Source: Verrucomicrobiota bacterium
Lineage (GTDB): Bacteria > Verrucomicrobiota > Verrucomicrobiia > Opitutales > Opitutaceae
DNA: 33,083 nucleotides
Assembly (NCBI GenBank): GCA_025352985.1
Contig: JANXRL010000075.1
Span: 1 to 33,083, forward strand
Direction of reading: 5' to 3'
Positions 1-8,682 of this stretch are shown one piece after another (position 1 is the first letter of the stretch; each line of letters starts with the position of its first letter). Under the pieces are notes generated by a model. That model had not been told where the DNA came from and made no database searches. It worked only from the letters and a program-made list of their open reading frames with translations. The translations under genes were made by a program, and so were the position numbers.

Positions 1-1
1 C

Positions 2-799
2 ACCATCATGCAGCTCGTTCCGACCACCGGAGGCGCAGTGCTGCTCGAAGGCAAAAATCTCACCCAAAGCTCGGCCGCCTCCGTGCAGGATATACGCCGC
101 GACCTGCAGATGGTTTTTCAAGACCCCTACGCCTCTCTCAATCCACGGATGACGGTTTTTGCCACGCTCGCCGAGCCACTGCTCGTGCACAAAGTGTGTC
201 CGCCAGGCGAGGTCGTTGCGCGTGTCGGTCAACTCATGGAACTCGTCGGCTTGGCCTCGCGGTTCATGCAAAAGTATCCGCATGAATTCTCCGGCGGACA
301 GCGCCAGCGCATCGCCATCGCCCGCGCCATCGCCCTCCGACCCAAGGTCATCGTCGCGGACGAACCGGTGTCCGCCCTCGACGTTTCTATCCAGGCGCAG
401 ATTTTAAATCTGCTCGCCGACCTCGTCCGCAAGATGGGCCTTAGCCTCGTCTTCATCGCGCACGATCTCTCCGTCGTGAAACACATTTCCGACCGTGTCG
501 CCGTCATGTATCTCGGCAAGATTGTCGAACTCGGCTCCGCCGTGGATGTGATCGAGCGCCCCCAACATCCTTACACCCGTGCATTGGTCAGCGCGATTCC
601 CGTGCCCGATCCGTGCGTGGAACGCGCGCGCCAGCGCATCGTGCTGGCCGGCGACCCGCCATCCCCGATCAATCCGCCTTCAGGCTGCGCATTTCACCCG
701 CGTTGTGCTTGGGCACAGGACCGCTGCAAGACCGGGCCCGTCCCCCTTGAATCGTTCTTGAACCGAGAGGTAGCCTGTGTGCGTATGGGGGAAATCTAA
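2..799 (+). CDS. Oligopeptide/dipeptide ABC transporter ATP-binding protein (OppF/DppF type), 5'-truncated by the window edge
   Basis: Q-loop region 'MVFQDPYASLNPRMTV', signature 'FSGGQRQRIAIARAIALRPKVIVADEPVSALDVS' and C-terminal oligo_HPY motif 'GDPPSPINPPSGCAFHPRC'. Walker A is missing and the frame is open to the left edge, so the listed ATG at 8 is probably internal. Confidence 0.93.
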   Translation, partial: TIMQLVPTTGGAVLLEGKNLTQSSAASVQDIRRDLQMVFQDPYASLNPRMTVFATLAEPLLVHKVCPPGEVVARVGQLMELVGLASRFMQKYPHEFSGGQRQRIAIARAIALRPKVIVADEPVSALDVSIQAQILNLLADLVRKMGLSLVFIAHDLSVVKHISDRVAVMYLGKIVELGSAVDVIERPQHPYTRALVSAIPVPDPCVERARQRIVLAGDPPSPINPPSGCAFHPRCAWAQDRCKTGPVPLESFLNREVACVRMGEI

Positions 800-807
800 A
801 AGCATCC

Positions 808-1620
808 ATGAATCCAGCCGACAACCATACTTGGGGTGAGTTCAAACCAACGGGTAACGCCGCCCTGCTCCGACTCCTTGTGCAAGCCGGCCTCTCCTGC
901 GGATTTCTGCATAAATGGATCACGCGCACTTGGCTTCGCCACTTTGGCCGAGGCCCCGTAGATATTGATTACCACGGCCTGAAACTGCGCGTGGTGCCTG
1001 ATCGCAACATGACCGATCAAAAAATCCTGCTTCGATCTGGTCTGCGTGACCACGCCGAGCTGACTTTCATCGACCGTCACGTGCCGGCCAAAGGTGTGTT
1101 CCTCGATATCGGCGCCAACATCGGCTATTACAGCCTCTCGGCCGCCAAGCTGGGCTTTGCACGCATTGTCTCGATCGAGCCGAACCCTCTCCTGGTCCCG
1201 CGCCTGCTGTTCAACGCCGCCGCGAATGACTTGAACGGACGCCTCCAACTAGTCCCCGTTGCCGTCTCAGATAAGGCTGGCGAATTGTTTTTGCACAGTC
1301 CGGGCGACATGGGCAGCGGCACGGTTTCGACAACCTCTGTTGCCGGGGATGTCGCCGTAAGGGTAGACACGCTTGTGAACATTCTGTCCAGCGTAGGCGT
1401 CGAGCGCGTTGACGCCTTCAAAATCGATGTCGAAGGCCACGAGGACAAGGCTCTGCTTCCTTGGCTGCGCTCTCTGCCCGATGACAGGCTTCCCGCCGCC
1501 GGCATCCTCGAATTCGTCCATCAGCGCCACTGGAAAGACGACGTCATCGCCTATCTGCTCGGACGCGGCTACCGGATCGGTATGAAGACCCGCTCCAACG
1601 TCATCGTCGTGCGCGGTTAG
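808..1620 (+). CDS. FkbM family methyltransferase
   Basis: SAM-binding pattern 'FLDIGANIGYYSLSAAKLG...IVSIEPNP' and 'VDAFKIDVEGHEDKALLPW', typical of Methyltransf_21/FkbM. Confidence 0.85.
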   Translation: MNPADNHTWGEFKPTGNAALLRLLVQAGLSCGFLHKWITRTWLRHFGRGPVDIDYHGLKLRVVPDRNMTDQKILLRSGLRDHAELTFIDRHVPAKGVFLDIGANIGYYSLSAAKLGFARIVSIEPNPLLVPRLLFNAAANDLNGRLQLVPVAVSDKAGELFLHSPGDMGSGTVSTTSVAGDVAVRVDTLVNILSSVGVERVDAFKIDVEGHEDKALLPWLRSLPDDRLPAAGILEFVHQRHWKDDVIAYLLGRGYRIGMKTRSNVIVVRG

Positions 1621-2081
1621 CCAAGCAGCTTCGTCTGCCGGATCGCCTCGTAGCAGGCGATGCCCGCCGCCGTGCTCAGGTTGAGCGAACGCAGCTCGTG
1701 GTTCGCATGGGGAATCGTCACCCGGCGCTCCTCGCCAAACTCCTCGTGCAGCCATTCCGGCGCACCGTGCCCCTCGTTGCCGAAGACTAGGCCGTCGCCA
1801 TCCGCAAACGAAACATCCCAGTAGCTCCGCGTCGTTTTGGTCGTGAAGAGCCAGCGCCGCTCCGGTCTCGCCGCACTGACCTTGAACGCCGGCCAATCCG
1901 CGTGATGATGCACATCAAGCGCGTGCCAATAATCCATGCCCGCCCGCTTAAGATGTTTATCCGTGATCTCGAAACCAAGCGGATGAATCAGATGCAGACG
2001 CGACCCCGTGAGCGCACACATCCGGCCGATATTGCCGGTGTTTTGGGGGATCTCGGGTTGGAACAATACGATGTGAAGCAT
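1617..2081 (-). CDS. trmL: tRNA (cytidine(34)-2'-O)-methyltransferase (SPOUT family)
   Basis: 'LHIVLFQPEIPQNTGNIGRMCALTGSRLHLIHPLGFEITDKHLKRAGMDYW' and 'VFGNEGHGAP...IPHANHELRSLNLSTAAGIACYEAIRQ' are TrmL/YibK hallmarks. Confidence 0.95.
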   Translation of the reverse strand: MLHIVLFQPEIPQNTGNIGRMCALTGSRLHLIHPLGFEITDKHLKRAGMDYWHALDVHHHADWPAFKVSAARPERRWLFTTKTTRSYWDVSFADGDGLVFGNEGHGAPEWLHEEFGEERRVTIPHANHELRSLNLSTAAGIACYEAIRQTKLLG

Positions 2082-2183
2082 GGCCGTTCCCTACGTCACG
2101 ACAGCGTTCTTCCGATGGCAAACTTTACGTCAATACACGGGTTTACTGTTTGCGAAAAAATCGGTTTGTCCTAGTTTAGTCGC

Positions 2184-2591
2184 GTGGAAACGAACGATGT
2201 TCAATCCATTGTGATCGTGGACGATGAAAAGTCGTTTACCGATATGATAGGAAATTTGCTGCAGGAGCATTTCTCCGTTCCCGTCCACACCTTCACGCGC
2301 CCTGTGGATGCCCTTGAAAAGATCGCGATCCTGCGGCCCGGCATCATCGTCTCCGATTATTACATGCCGGGGATGAACGGCCTCGAATTCATCCGCGCAG
2401 TGCATGCCGTGTCGCCTGTAATTCCCAGCGTGATCATCACCGGCCACTTGTTCAATCTGGACGAACACAGTCCGGACGGTCTCGGCAACTTGAAGGAGGT
2501 TCTGCCCAAACCTTTTCGCTGGCAGCAACTGGCGGCCGCGATCTGCAGACATTGGAACGGAAACCATTCTCCGTCCATCCGGGTAAACTGA
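2184..2591 (+). CDS. Single-domain response regulator (REC domain)
   Basis: 'IVIVDDEKSF', phospho-acceptor region 'GIIVSDYYMPGMNGLEFI', 'IITGH' and 'LPKPF'. GTG start; no output domain. Confidence 0.88.
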   Translation: METNDVQSIVIVDDEKSFTDMIGNLLQEHFSVPVHTFTRPVDALEKIAILRPGIIVSDYYMPGMNGLEFIRAVHAVSPVIPSVIITGHLFNLDEHSPDGLGNLKEVLPKPFRWQQLAAAICRHWNGNHSPSIRVN

Positions 2592-2594
2592 AGT

Positions 2595-3503
2595 TTACTC
2601 CACCGCGAGTCCGGCGTTGTCCGCCATCAGCACACGGGCCGTGCTCCGCAGACCCGCCGCCGTAAAAGCCGCCTTCATCGCATACGCCACGGCATCGGCC
2701 TCAGCCTGAGGAGCCACGCATAACACCGTGGATCCGCTGCCGCTCAGCCAACCCGTGTAGGCGCCTACGGCGACCCCCGCCTCAATCGCCGGACGCCCGC
2801 CGGGAATCTTGGGCAAGCGATAGGGCTCATGCATGAAATCGGTCACCGATCCGCGCAGCCGCTTATAATCGCCCGAGATCATCGCCGCCACGAGGTAGGT
2901 CGAGCTGTTGATGCTCTTCACAGCGTCAAAATAAGGAAGCGAAGCCGGCAGCACGCCGCGCGATTCCTTAGTCAACATCTCGACCTCGGGGGATGCCGCG
3001 ACAAATACGAGAGTCGCAGGCAGCTCAATGCGCACCGTATCGACGTAGGCGTTGGTCGTCGCATCGCAACGCGCCACGCAGAAACCGCCGAGAATGCCCG
3101 CCGCCGCGTTATCCGGGTGTCCCTCGAGCGCGGTGGCGATGGCTACGAGCTGATGCCGCGAGAGGCTGGCGCCGGAGAGCACGTTCAACCCGCCCAGCAC
3201 GCCGCCGATGACCGTGACGCTGGAGCCAAGCCCGCGCGCCGTCGGCACCTCGCCACGAATTTGGTAGGAAAAACCAAAAGGAACTTTGCGCGCCGCCGCG
3301 AAAAACGCCGCCGTCGTCGCCTCGACCATCGCCTGCGCACGCCCGTCGGCCGGCGAGACCGGCTGGGCCGCCAAATCGTCGGTTCGCGTGAGCGTCACGC
3401 GGTTGTGGATCTGCAAGGCCAGCCCGAGTGTGTCGAAGCCGGCGCCGCAGTTGGACGTGCTGCCGGGCACGCGGACGGTAACGGTGGAGGGAAGCTTGCT
3501 CAT
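2595..3503 (-). CDS. thrB: Homoserine kinase (GHMP kinase family)
   Basis: N-terminus 'VTVRVPGSTSNCGAGFDTLGLAL', GHMP motif 'PTARGLGSSVTVIGGVLGGLN' and 'EGHPDNAAAGILGGF'. Confidence 0.93.
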   Translation of the reverse strand: MSKLPSTVTVRVPGSTSNCGAGFDTLGLALQIHNRVTLTRTDDLAAQPVSPADGRAQAMVEATTAAFFAAARKVPFGFSYQIRGEVPTARGLGSSVTVIGGVLGGLNVLSGASLSRHQLVAIATALEGHPDNAAAGILGGFCVARCDATTNAYVDTVRIELPATLVFVAASPEVEMLTKESRGVLPASLPYFDAVKSINSSTYLVAAMISGDYKRLRGSVTDFMHEPYRLPKIPGGRPAIEAGVAVGAYTGWLSGSGSTVLCVAPQAEADAVAYAMKAAFTAAGLRSTARVLMADNAGLAVE

Positions 3504-3985
3504 GTGGTGCGACGAAATTTGAGGGCCTGTTTCACTTCCATCATCTCGGCCTTTTTGCGCAAGTCAGCGCGTTTGTCGTGCTGCTGTTTACCGATACAAA
3601 GGGCGACTTCGACCTTTACGAGCGCCTCCTTGAAATACATGCGCAGCGGCACGAGCGTGCGCTCGCCGACCTGCATCGCCTGGGCGATCTTTCTCACCTG
3701 ATGTTTGTGCAGAAGCAGCTTCCGAATGCGGCGCGCAGCGTGGTTGTTGATGTTGCCGAATTCGTATTCCTCAATGTGCGCGTTGAACAACCATAGCTCG
3801 CCCTTCTCGAACTTACCGAAGGCGTCGCTGATCTGCGCCCGGCCGGCGCGGATCGCTTTCACCTCGGTGCCATGCAGCACGAGACCCGCCTCAAAGCGCT
3901 CCTCCACGTGAAAATCGCGTAGCGCCTTGGCGTTGCGGACCTCCGTAAAACGAACGGCGTCTTTTTTCTTGGCGGACATGGACAA
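3500..3985 (-). CDS. smpB: SsrA-binding protein SmpB
   Basis: 'NAKALRDFHVEERFEAGLVLHGTEVKAIRAGRAQISDAF', 'HIEEYEFGN', 'RIRKLLLHKHQVRKI' and 'VPLRMYFKE..VKVEVALCIGKQQHDKR'. Confidence 0.95.
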   Translation of the reverse strand: MSMSAKKKDAVRFTEVRNAKALRDFHVEERFEAGLVLHGTEVKAIRAGRAQISDAFGKFEKGELWLFNAHIEEYEFGNINNHAARRIRKLLLHKHQVRKIAQAMQVGERTLVPLRMYFKEALVKVEVALCIGKQQHDKRADLRKKAEMMEVKQALKFRRTT

Positions 3986-4105
3986 AGGTAGGCGGAAGTC
4001 GGCGACCGCCGCAACAAGGTATAAAAAAAGTCACTCCGGGCAAAACGTGAAAAATTCCGGTGAAAACCCGCCCGCATGATTCCCGGCTTCGCGCAAAGTG
4101 ACTCA

Positions 4106-4127
4106 AAAGCAAAAGGCCCTGGGGGCC
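4106..4127 (-). terminator. Candidate intrinsic terminator downstream of rpoZ
   Basis: Reading minus: GGCCCCCAGGGCC hairpin followed by TTTTGCTTTT, just after the rpoZ stop. Confidence 0.6.
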
Positions 4128-4139
4128 GCGACCGGCAGA

Positions 4140-4343
4140 TTACTCGGCGGCGGCTTCCTGAAAGGTGATCTTGCCCTCGATGATCTCGCGCAAGGCGATG
4201 TCTTCGGGCGAAAGCTTTTCCAAAGACTCGACGAGAGCGCGGCTGCCACGGCGGAGCTGCTTCACGCGGCGTGAAACCACGTTGATGAGCAGGTTGGAAT
4301 CAGGAATGACTTTGTGGGCTTCTTTAAGATAGTCGTCTCTCAT
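4140..4343 (-). CDS. rpoZ: DNA-directed RNA polymerase subunit omega
   Basis: 67 aa, 'NLLINVVSRRVKQLRRGSRALVE...ALREIIEGKI' fits Rpb6/omega. Confidence 0.85.
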   Translation of the reverse strand: MRDDYLKEAHKVIPDSNLLINVVSRRVKQLRRGSRALVESLEKLSPEDIALREIIEGKITFQEAAAE

Positions 4344-4740
4344 GGTGGGCGTTAGTTATGACTTAAAAAGTAGATAGCATAAAGCACCCAAAGGCCGGTC
4401 AAGGGTTTATTTAACCGTCCGGGCTTGCGAAAAACGGCGCACACCGTTGGTCTAACGCCCGCATATTCATGCCCGGACTACCATGGCCGAACGCGAAATC
4501 GCCGGCCGTCTGGCCGCCCTAGTCCGTCGCATTTTCGCTGGTCATTTGCTCGCAAATCGAGGGAGCCGTGACATCGCATTACCGCTGGAACGATGCATAG
4601 GAGAAAACCAAGAAATTCTGTCTGATGTTTAACATATTGTCACCACAGTCATCCGCGCACTCAGGTTGGTTGCACGCCCATCACCCCTACGAAACGCGGA
4701 GTGGATCGTTGTGCAGACCGGAGAGGTTGGAGAAAAATAC

Positions 4741-4768
4741 TTGTCAAGGACGGTGCGCTCCCTAGAGA
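4741..4768 (+). promoter_or_regulatory. Possible sigma70-like promoter for the small basic protein gene
   Basis: TTGTCA (4741-4746), 16-bp spacer, TAGAGA (4763-4768), about 40 bp upstream of the ATG at 4810. By eye only. Confidence 0.3.
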
Positions 4769-4809
4769 CATAACCCTTTAACTTCGCGCCAACCCTCGAT
4801 TTCAAAGCC

Positions 4810-4965
4810 ATGTCCCAGCATAAAAGTCTCCAAGGTGCCTCCGGCATCGTCATCAAACGCAACGTCCTCAAGCGCTTCGAGCGCGTAGCCATCCTGAAAA
4901 AGCGTGGCCAGTGGAAAGAAGGCGACCGCGTGGCCGGCCTCCGCAAGACCAAGCCCGACGTCTAA
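4810..4965 (+). CDS. 51-aa small basic protein of the Verrucomicrobia/Chlamydiae/Planctomycetes type (TIGR04137-like); not in the supplied ORF track
   Basis: Translation MSQHKSLQGASGIVIKRNVLKRFERVAILKKRGQWKEGDRVAGLRKTKPDV*. Highly basic, matches the remembered family pattern, and is followed directly by a strong terminator. Confidence 0.88.
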   Translation: MSQHKSLQGASGIVIKRNVLKRFERVAILKKRGQWKEGDRVAGLRKTKPDV

Positions 4966-4987
4966 TCCCACCACTTCCGTCCCTTTT

Positions 4988-5024
4988 GGGCAGGCAGGGT
5001 TTTTACCCTCCTGCCCTTTTTTTT
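4988..5024 (+). terminator. Intrinsic terminator after the small basic protein gene
   Basis: GGGCAGGcAGGGT-tttt-ACCCTCCTGCCC stem (one bulge) followed by TTTTTTTT. Confidence 0.85.
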
Positions 5025-5062
5025 GCCCAAAATCACCACCTTTCGCCCACCCTCGCTCATCC

Positions 5063-5692
5063 ATGAAGGAAATGCTCACGCAGCTCATCACTTGGTATTC
5101 GGACAAACTAGAACAAGGCGGCTACTGGCTCGTCGGCCTGCTCATGGCGGTCGAAAGCTCCATCGTCCCCCTCCCGAGCGAACTCGTCATCCCGCCCGCC
5201 GCCCACCTAGCCCACACCAAGGGCACGATGAGCGTGTGGGGCGTGATCTTAGCTGGTGCCATTGGCTCGTGGGTCGGCGCCTCGGCGATGTATTGGGCGG
5301 CGCGTCTGGCCGGTCGCCCGCTGGCAGCGCGCTATGGACGCTACTTGCTGATCACGCCGGAGAAGATCGCCGCTGCGGAACGCTGGGCCGAAAAATTCGG
5401 ATCGTTCGGGATTTTCTTTTCACGCCTCCTGCCGGTCGTGCGGCACCTCATCGGCATCCCGGCGGGCATCGTTCGTTTCCACTTCGGGCTTTATTCGCTC
5501 TACACGTTTCTGGGCTCGGGAATTTGGTGCGCGGTTCTGGCGTGGCTCGGCATCAAGGCCGGGCAGGACGAGGCCCTCATGAAGGGCGAGCTCCATCGCA
5601 TCACGCTCTGGGTCGTCGCGGCATTTGTGGTGCTCGGCGTGGTTTATTACGTTTTTGTTCACCGCCACATGAAAACGGAAAAAAAGAACTGA
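5063..5692 (+). CDS. DedA family (SNARE-associated/VTT domain) integral membrane protein
   Basis: 'ESSIVPLPSELVIPPAAHLAH', 'GSWVGASAMYWAARLAGRPLAARYGRYLLI' and 'FFSRLLPVVRHLIGIPAGIVRF'. The start is moved from 4904 to the internal ATG at 5063 because the extension overlaps the small protein gene and its terminator. Confidence 0.9.
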   Translation: MKEMLTQLITWYSDKLEQGGYWLVGLLMAVESSIVPLPSELVIPPAAHLAHTKGTMSVWGVILAGAIGSWVGASAMYWAARLAGRPLAARYGRYLLITPEKIAAAERWAEKFGSFGIFFSRLLPVVRHLIGIPAGIVRFHFGLYSLYTFLGSGIWCAVLAWLGIKAGQDEALMKGELHRITLWVVAAFVVLGVVYYVFVHRHMKTEKKN

Positions 5693-6108
5693 GACCTTCA
5701 CGGGCGCGTTTCTAAACGAACGGCTTGCATTCGACCGCAACGACCGGCCGAGTGATAGTCTCAGTTTTACAGGAGTGGCGCGTTGGAATATAGAGCAGTC
5801 TCTGATTCCAAATTGCCATAATACAACACCCAGTTAGCCAAAAAGAAAGCTGCGCGTAACAGGCAATGAACAATGGCCACTTGGCCGCAAATACGGCCAT
5901 ACCCCGGCTTTAAAAGCCCCGGCTTTTGGCGTCAGAGGGAATTAACATCACGACAAGAAGAACCTGCATGAGCCATCTACGAAGTCTGTCGCGGAAAAAT
6001 GCAAACACGCAAAAATGAGGTCAAAGTGCAGAGCCTGCGCACAACCGGGTAAGTGAAAACACATGAACGTCACTACTCTGTAACGGTAAAGTCTCAAGCA
6101 CCGTTTAG

Positions 6109-6522
6109 AATTTTGGCATTATCCAAAACAAAAAAAAGACATTTCTGGAGCTGTATTGCAGTCAGCACGGCATTGAAACGAAAGACTTCCCCAAGGTTGT
6201 TTTCAGAAAGGCTCTCCATGCTCACACGCGGCCGTTCGTGACCTTTATCACCCTCTTCAAACGCTACCATTTCGCCGCAGACTACGACTTCATCAACAAC
6301 ATCGGCCAGCTCACGCGCTATCGCGATTTTGATCTATACCTTGAGGGATTTTCACGGCATCCAAAACATTGTGGCGTCCTCCGTCGTATTTTAAGGCTAC
6401 GAGTGAGTTCTCACCGACTGCGAGTCATCGTTCGCGAAACGATGGTGAGAGAAAAAAAAGCCCGTAGGTCGCAAAGCTACTCAATGATGGAGCACGTCTT
6501 GGTTACAAGCGATGGCTGTTGA
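6109..6522 (+). pseudogene. Degenerate or non-ATG-initiated conserved-looking ORF
   Basis: After a TAG the frame reads NFGIIQNKKKTFLELYCSQHGIETKDFPKVVFRKALHAHTRPFVTFITLFKRYHFAADYDFINNIGQLTRYRDFDLYLEGFSRHPKHCGVLRRILRLRVSSHRL... It has protein-like composition but no ATG/GTG start before the apparent core; the listed GTG at 6238 is internal. Confidence 0.4.
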
Positions 6523-6552
6523 ATTCTGTCTGGCCAAACGGCGGCCGGGCTT
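6426..6552 (+). ncRNA. Candidate structured leader RNA upstream of the TPR gene
   Basis: Nested inverted repeats: CATCGTT-CGCGA-AACGATG (6426-6444), AAGCCCG (6458-6464) pairing with CGGGCTT (6546-6552), GTAG-gtcgcaaag-CTAC (6464-6480) and CTTG-gtta-CAAG (6498-6509). 'GCAAAGC...GGTTAC...CGATGG' is loosely reminiscent of c-di-GMP-I (GEMM) riboswitches. Confidence 0.3.
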
Positions 6553-6591
6553 GTGGGGTAACTGGACGCGCATTCTGGCGTTTTATCACCA

Positions 6592-8586
6592 ATGACCATC
6601 AAGTTTATCTGGGGTTCTTCACGTGTCGTCGCAGCGCGCTGGCATGGTGGTCTTTTTTGCATCCATGAGCGCGTATCGACGCGCCGCAGCCCCGGTTCTG
6701 ATCCCGTCATACGCAATTTTATAATCAGCGTTCGCGGCCTGCTAATCTGGAGCTTGATGCTGCTCGTCACGGGTTATCTTAGCGGTGCGGTAGTGATCCA
6801 CCGGTGGATGGAGCGCAAACCCTTCAACCTCGTAACCTTGGAGGACTGCGTGCTCTACCCTCTTCGCCGCGAGGTCATTCAAGCAAAACAAGGCCAAGCG
6901 TTCATCCATGAAGGACTGGAGGATATTAAGGCCGGTCAAATTCGCCCGGGAATACAAAAGCTTTCGTTGGGCATCACGCGTTATCCCGAAGAAAAAGACG
7001 GCCGTCTCGTCTTGGCCAAAATTCAGTTACTCCTCGGATCACGTCCCATGGCAATAAGTCTGCTGCGCGCGGGCCTGCCCTATAATGCCACAGACCGCAC
7101 CTACATGGAAAACGCTCTCCAATTGGCAGCTGAAGGCGAGGATTTTGATTTCTGGCTGGAGGCTTGCGAAATGTCACTCAAGGGCACCGACGAAAGACCG
7201 GATTTGGCGGCTCTCCGACTTTGGGTCACCCAGAGGAAAATCACGGGCTTGACTGAAGCGGGCCAATTGGCGGAAGCCATCCGACTAGCTGATGCCTCGG
7301 GCGCGGACACCGTCGAAACATTCGCCGAGTTGAAAGTTTTGGCGCTCCTCAAAAAGGGGGAGGCGGACGCTGCTGCAAAATTCGCCGAAGCCTGGCGACA
7401 TCGAAACGGCCCGAGTCCCCGCCTCCTTCCTCTTCAAGCCCGTGCATTGCGCGAAGCAGGGCGACGCGAGGACATGGAGAGGATGCTATCCGAGTGGTGC
7501 CGTCTCGATTCCACGAACCCTGCGGCTTATATCAACTGGGTCGTCAACCGCGCATCACTCAAAGACAAGGACGGCGCACAGAATGCCTTGGATGCTTTTT
7601 TTCTGCGTTTTAACAGCTACCCTGAATATCTGATCAAGTTATCCGAAGCCTTGGTGCCATTAGGGGAGTCCAACTTGTCTAAACAGTGTGTCGCCCAAGC
7701 CAAGTCTCAGGGATTCGCGACCTACACGCTCAAACAGCTTTTAATGGAGGCCTGCATCACGCAGGGCAATTTGACGGAAGCACAGGATGTCCTTGATCAA
7801 CTCGCCCCATTGCATGCAGCCAACGATCCTCTGACCGGATACTGGGTTTTAATGACCCGTCTTGTCGCCGCCAGCCTGGATCCGTCCACGGGTGTTCAGT
7901 CAAACCTCCTAGCCAAGGTTCAGGAGCAACGCTTGTCTATGGTAGCCTATCGTCGGTTGCTCGCCGTGCTGCGCGCCGCCAACCAAAATGCCACCGCCCT
8001 GGAAATCGCCCGGCTTGCGCTCAGCAATTACCCCAACAGCGCGGCGCTTCAAAAAACAGCCGACATCCTGCTGAATGCCTTGACCGCGACAGAGGCTGCC
8101 AAACCCAAACATGTCATCACGGCGGTCAAGTTGGATTCGGCCGCCGCCGACAAGATCCAGGCCGCCACACGCGCAACTCTTGCCGGCGTAGATAACGAGA
8201 ACGTATTCTTCAAAAATTTGGAGGCTAAAATAAAAGACGGCCAAGCGGACGCAGCACTCGCGGCCATTCGTGCCGCCCGCAGCAGCCAACCCGAATGGCT
8301 GAGCGCTCGCGACGATGAATTATCGCTGGTCGAGATCCGCCTGTATGTCGGCCAGAAGGACGTCTTGACCATGCAACGATTGACACGCCTTTATTTGAAA
8401 GGAGATCTCCTCCGTTCTAACAAAATCCTGGAAATCGCCACCGAAGTCCATGCGGCGGGCGATGCGGACTCCGCCATCCTTCTGGTGCAGGAAATCCTGC
8501 GGGCGAGCCCCTCCTTCATGCGGGCGAAAAAAATCTTGGACACTTGGGTGCCACCATCCCCGGCACCGATAAATCAGGCCAAGTGA
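6592..8586 (+). CDS. Membrane-anchored tetratricopeptide-repeat-like protein
   Basis: One N-terminal TM segment 'LLIWSLMLLVTGYLSGAVVI' followed by a long Ala/Leu-rich helical-repeat region. The exact start codon is uncertain. Confidence 0.65.
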   Translation: MTIKFIWGSSRVVAARWHGGLFCIHERVSTRRSPGSDPVIRNFIISVRGLLIWSLMLLVTGYLSGAVVIHRWMERKPFNLVTLEDCVLYPLRREVIQAKQGQAFIHEGLEDIKAGQIRPGIQKLSLGITRYPEEKDGRLVLAKIQLLLGSRPMAISLLRAGLPYNATDRTYMENALQLAAEGEDFDFWLEACEMSLKGTDERPDLAALRLWVTQRKITGLTEAGQLAEAIRLADASGADTVETFAELKVLALLKKGEADAAAKFAEAWRHRNGPSPRLLPLQARALREAGRREDMERMLSEWCRLDSTNPAAYINWVVNRASLKDKDGAQNALDAFFLRFNSYPEYLIKLSEALVPLGESNLSKQCVAQAKSQGFATYTLKQLLMEACITQGNLTEAQDVLDQLAPLHAANDPLTGYWVLMTRLVAASLDPSTGVQSNLLAKVQEQRLSMVAYRRLLAVLRAANQNATALEIARLALSNYPNSAALQKTADILLNALTATEAAKPKHVITAVKLDSAAADKIQAATRATLAGVDNENVFFKNLEAKIKDGQADAALAAIRAARSSQPEWLSARDDELSLVEIRLYVGQKDVLTMQRLTRLYLKGDLLRSNKILEIATEVHAAGDADSAILLVQEILRASPSFMRAKKILDTWVPPSPAPINQAK

Positions 8587-8682
8587 CGGAAGCGCGGACT
8601 GACAGGAACCCAAATAAAGGGAGATTTTATCCCGCCTACACGGCATCAATTCCGCTCGCGCGAAAAGCACCCGACGCTTGGG

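Noticed and set aside
4483-4632. 49-aa ORF MAEREIAGRLAALVRRIFAGHLLANRGSRDIALPLERCIGENQEILSDV
   Set aside because: No family recognised and no clear ribosome-binding site or terminator; insufficient support to call.
5895-5936. CCCCGGCTTTAAAAGCCCCGGCTTTT direct/inverted repeat after dedA
   Set aside because: Could be a terminator but lies about 200 bp past the dedA stop with tiny loops; too weak to assign.
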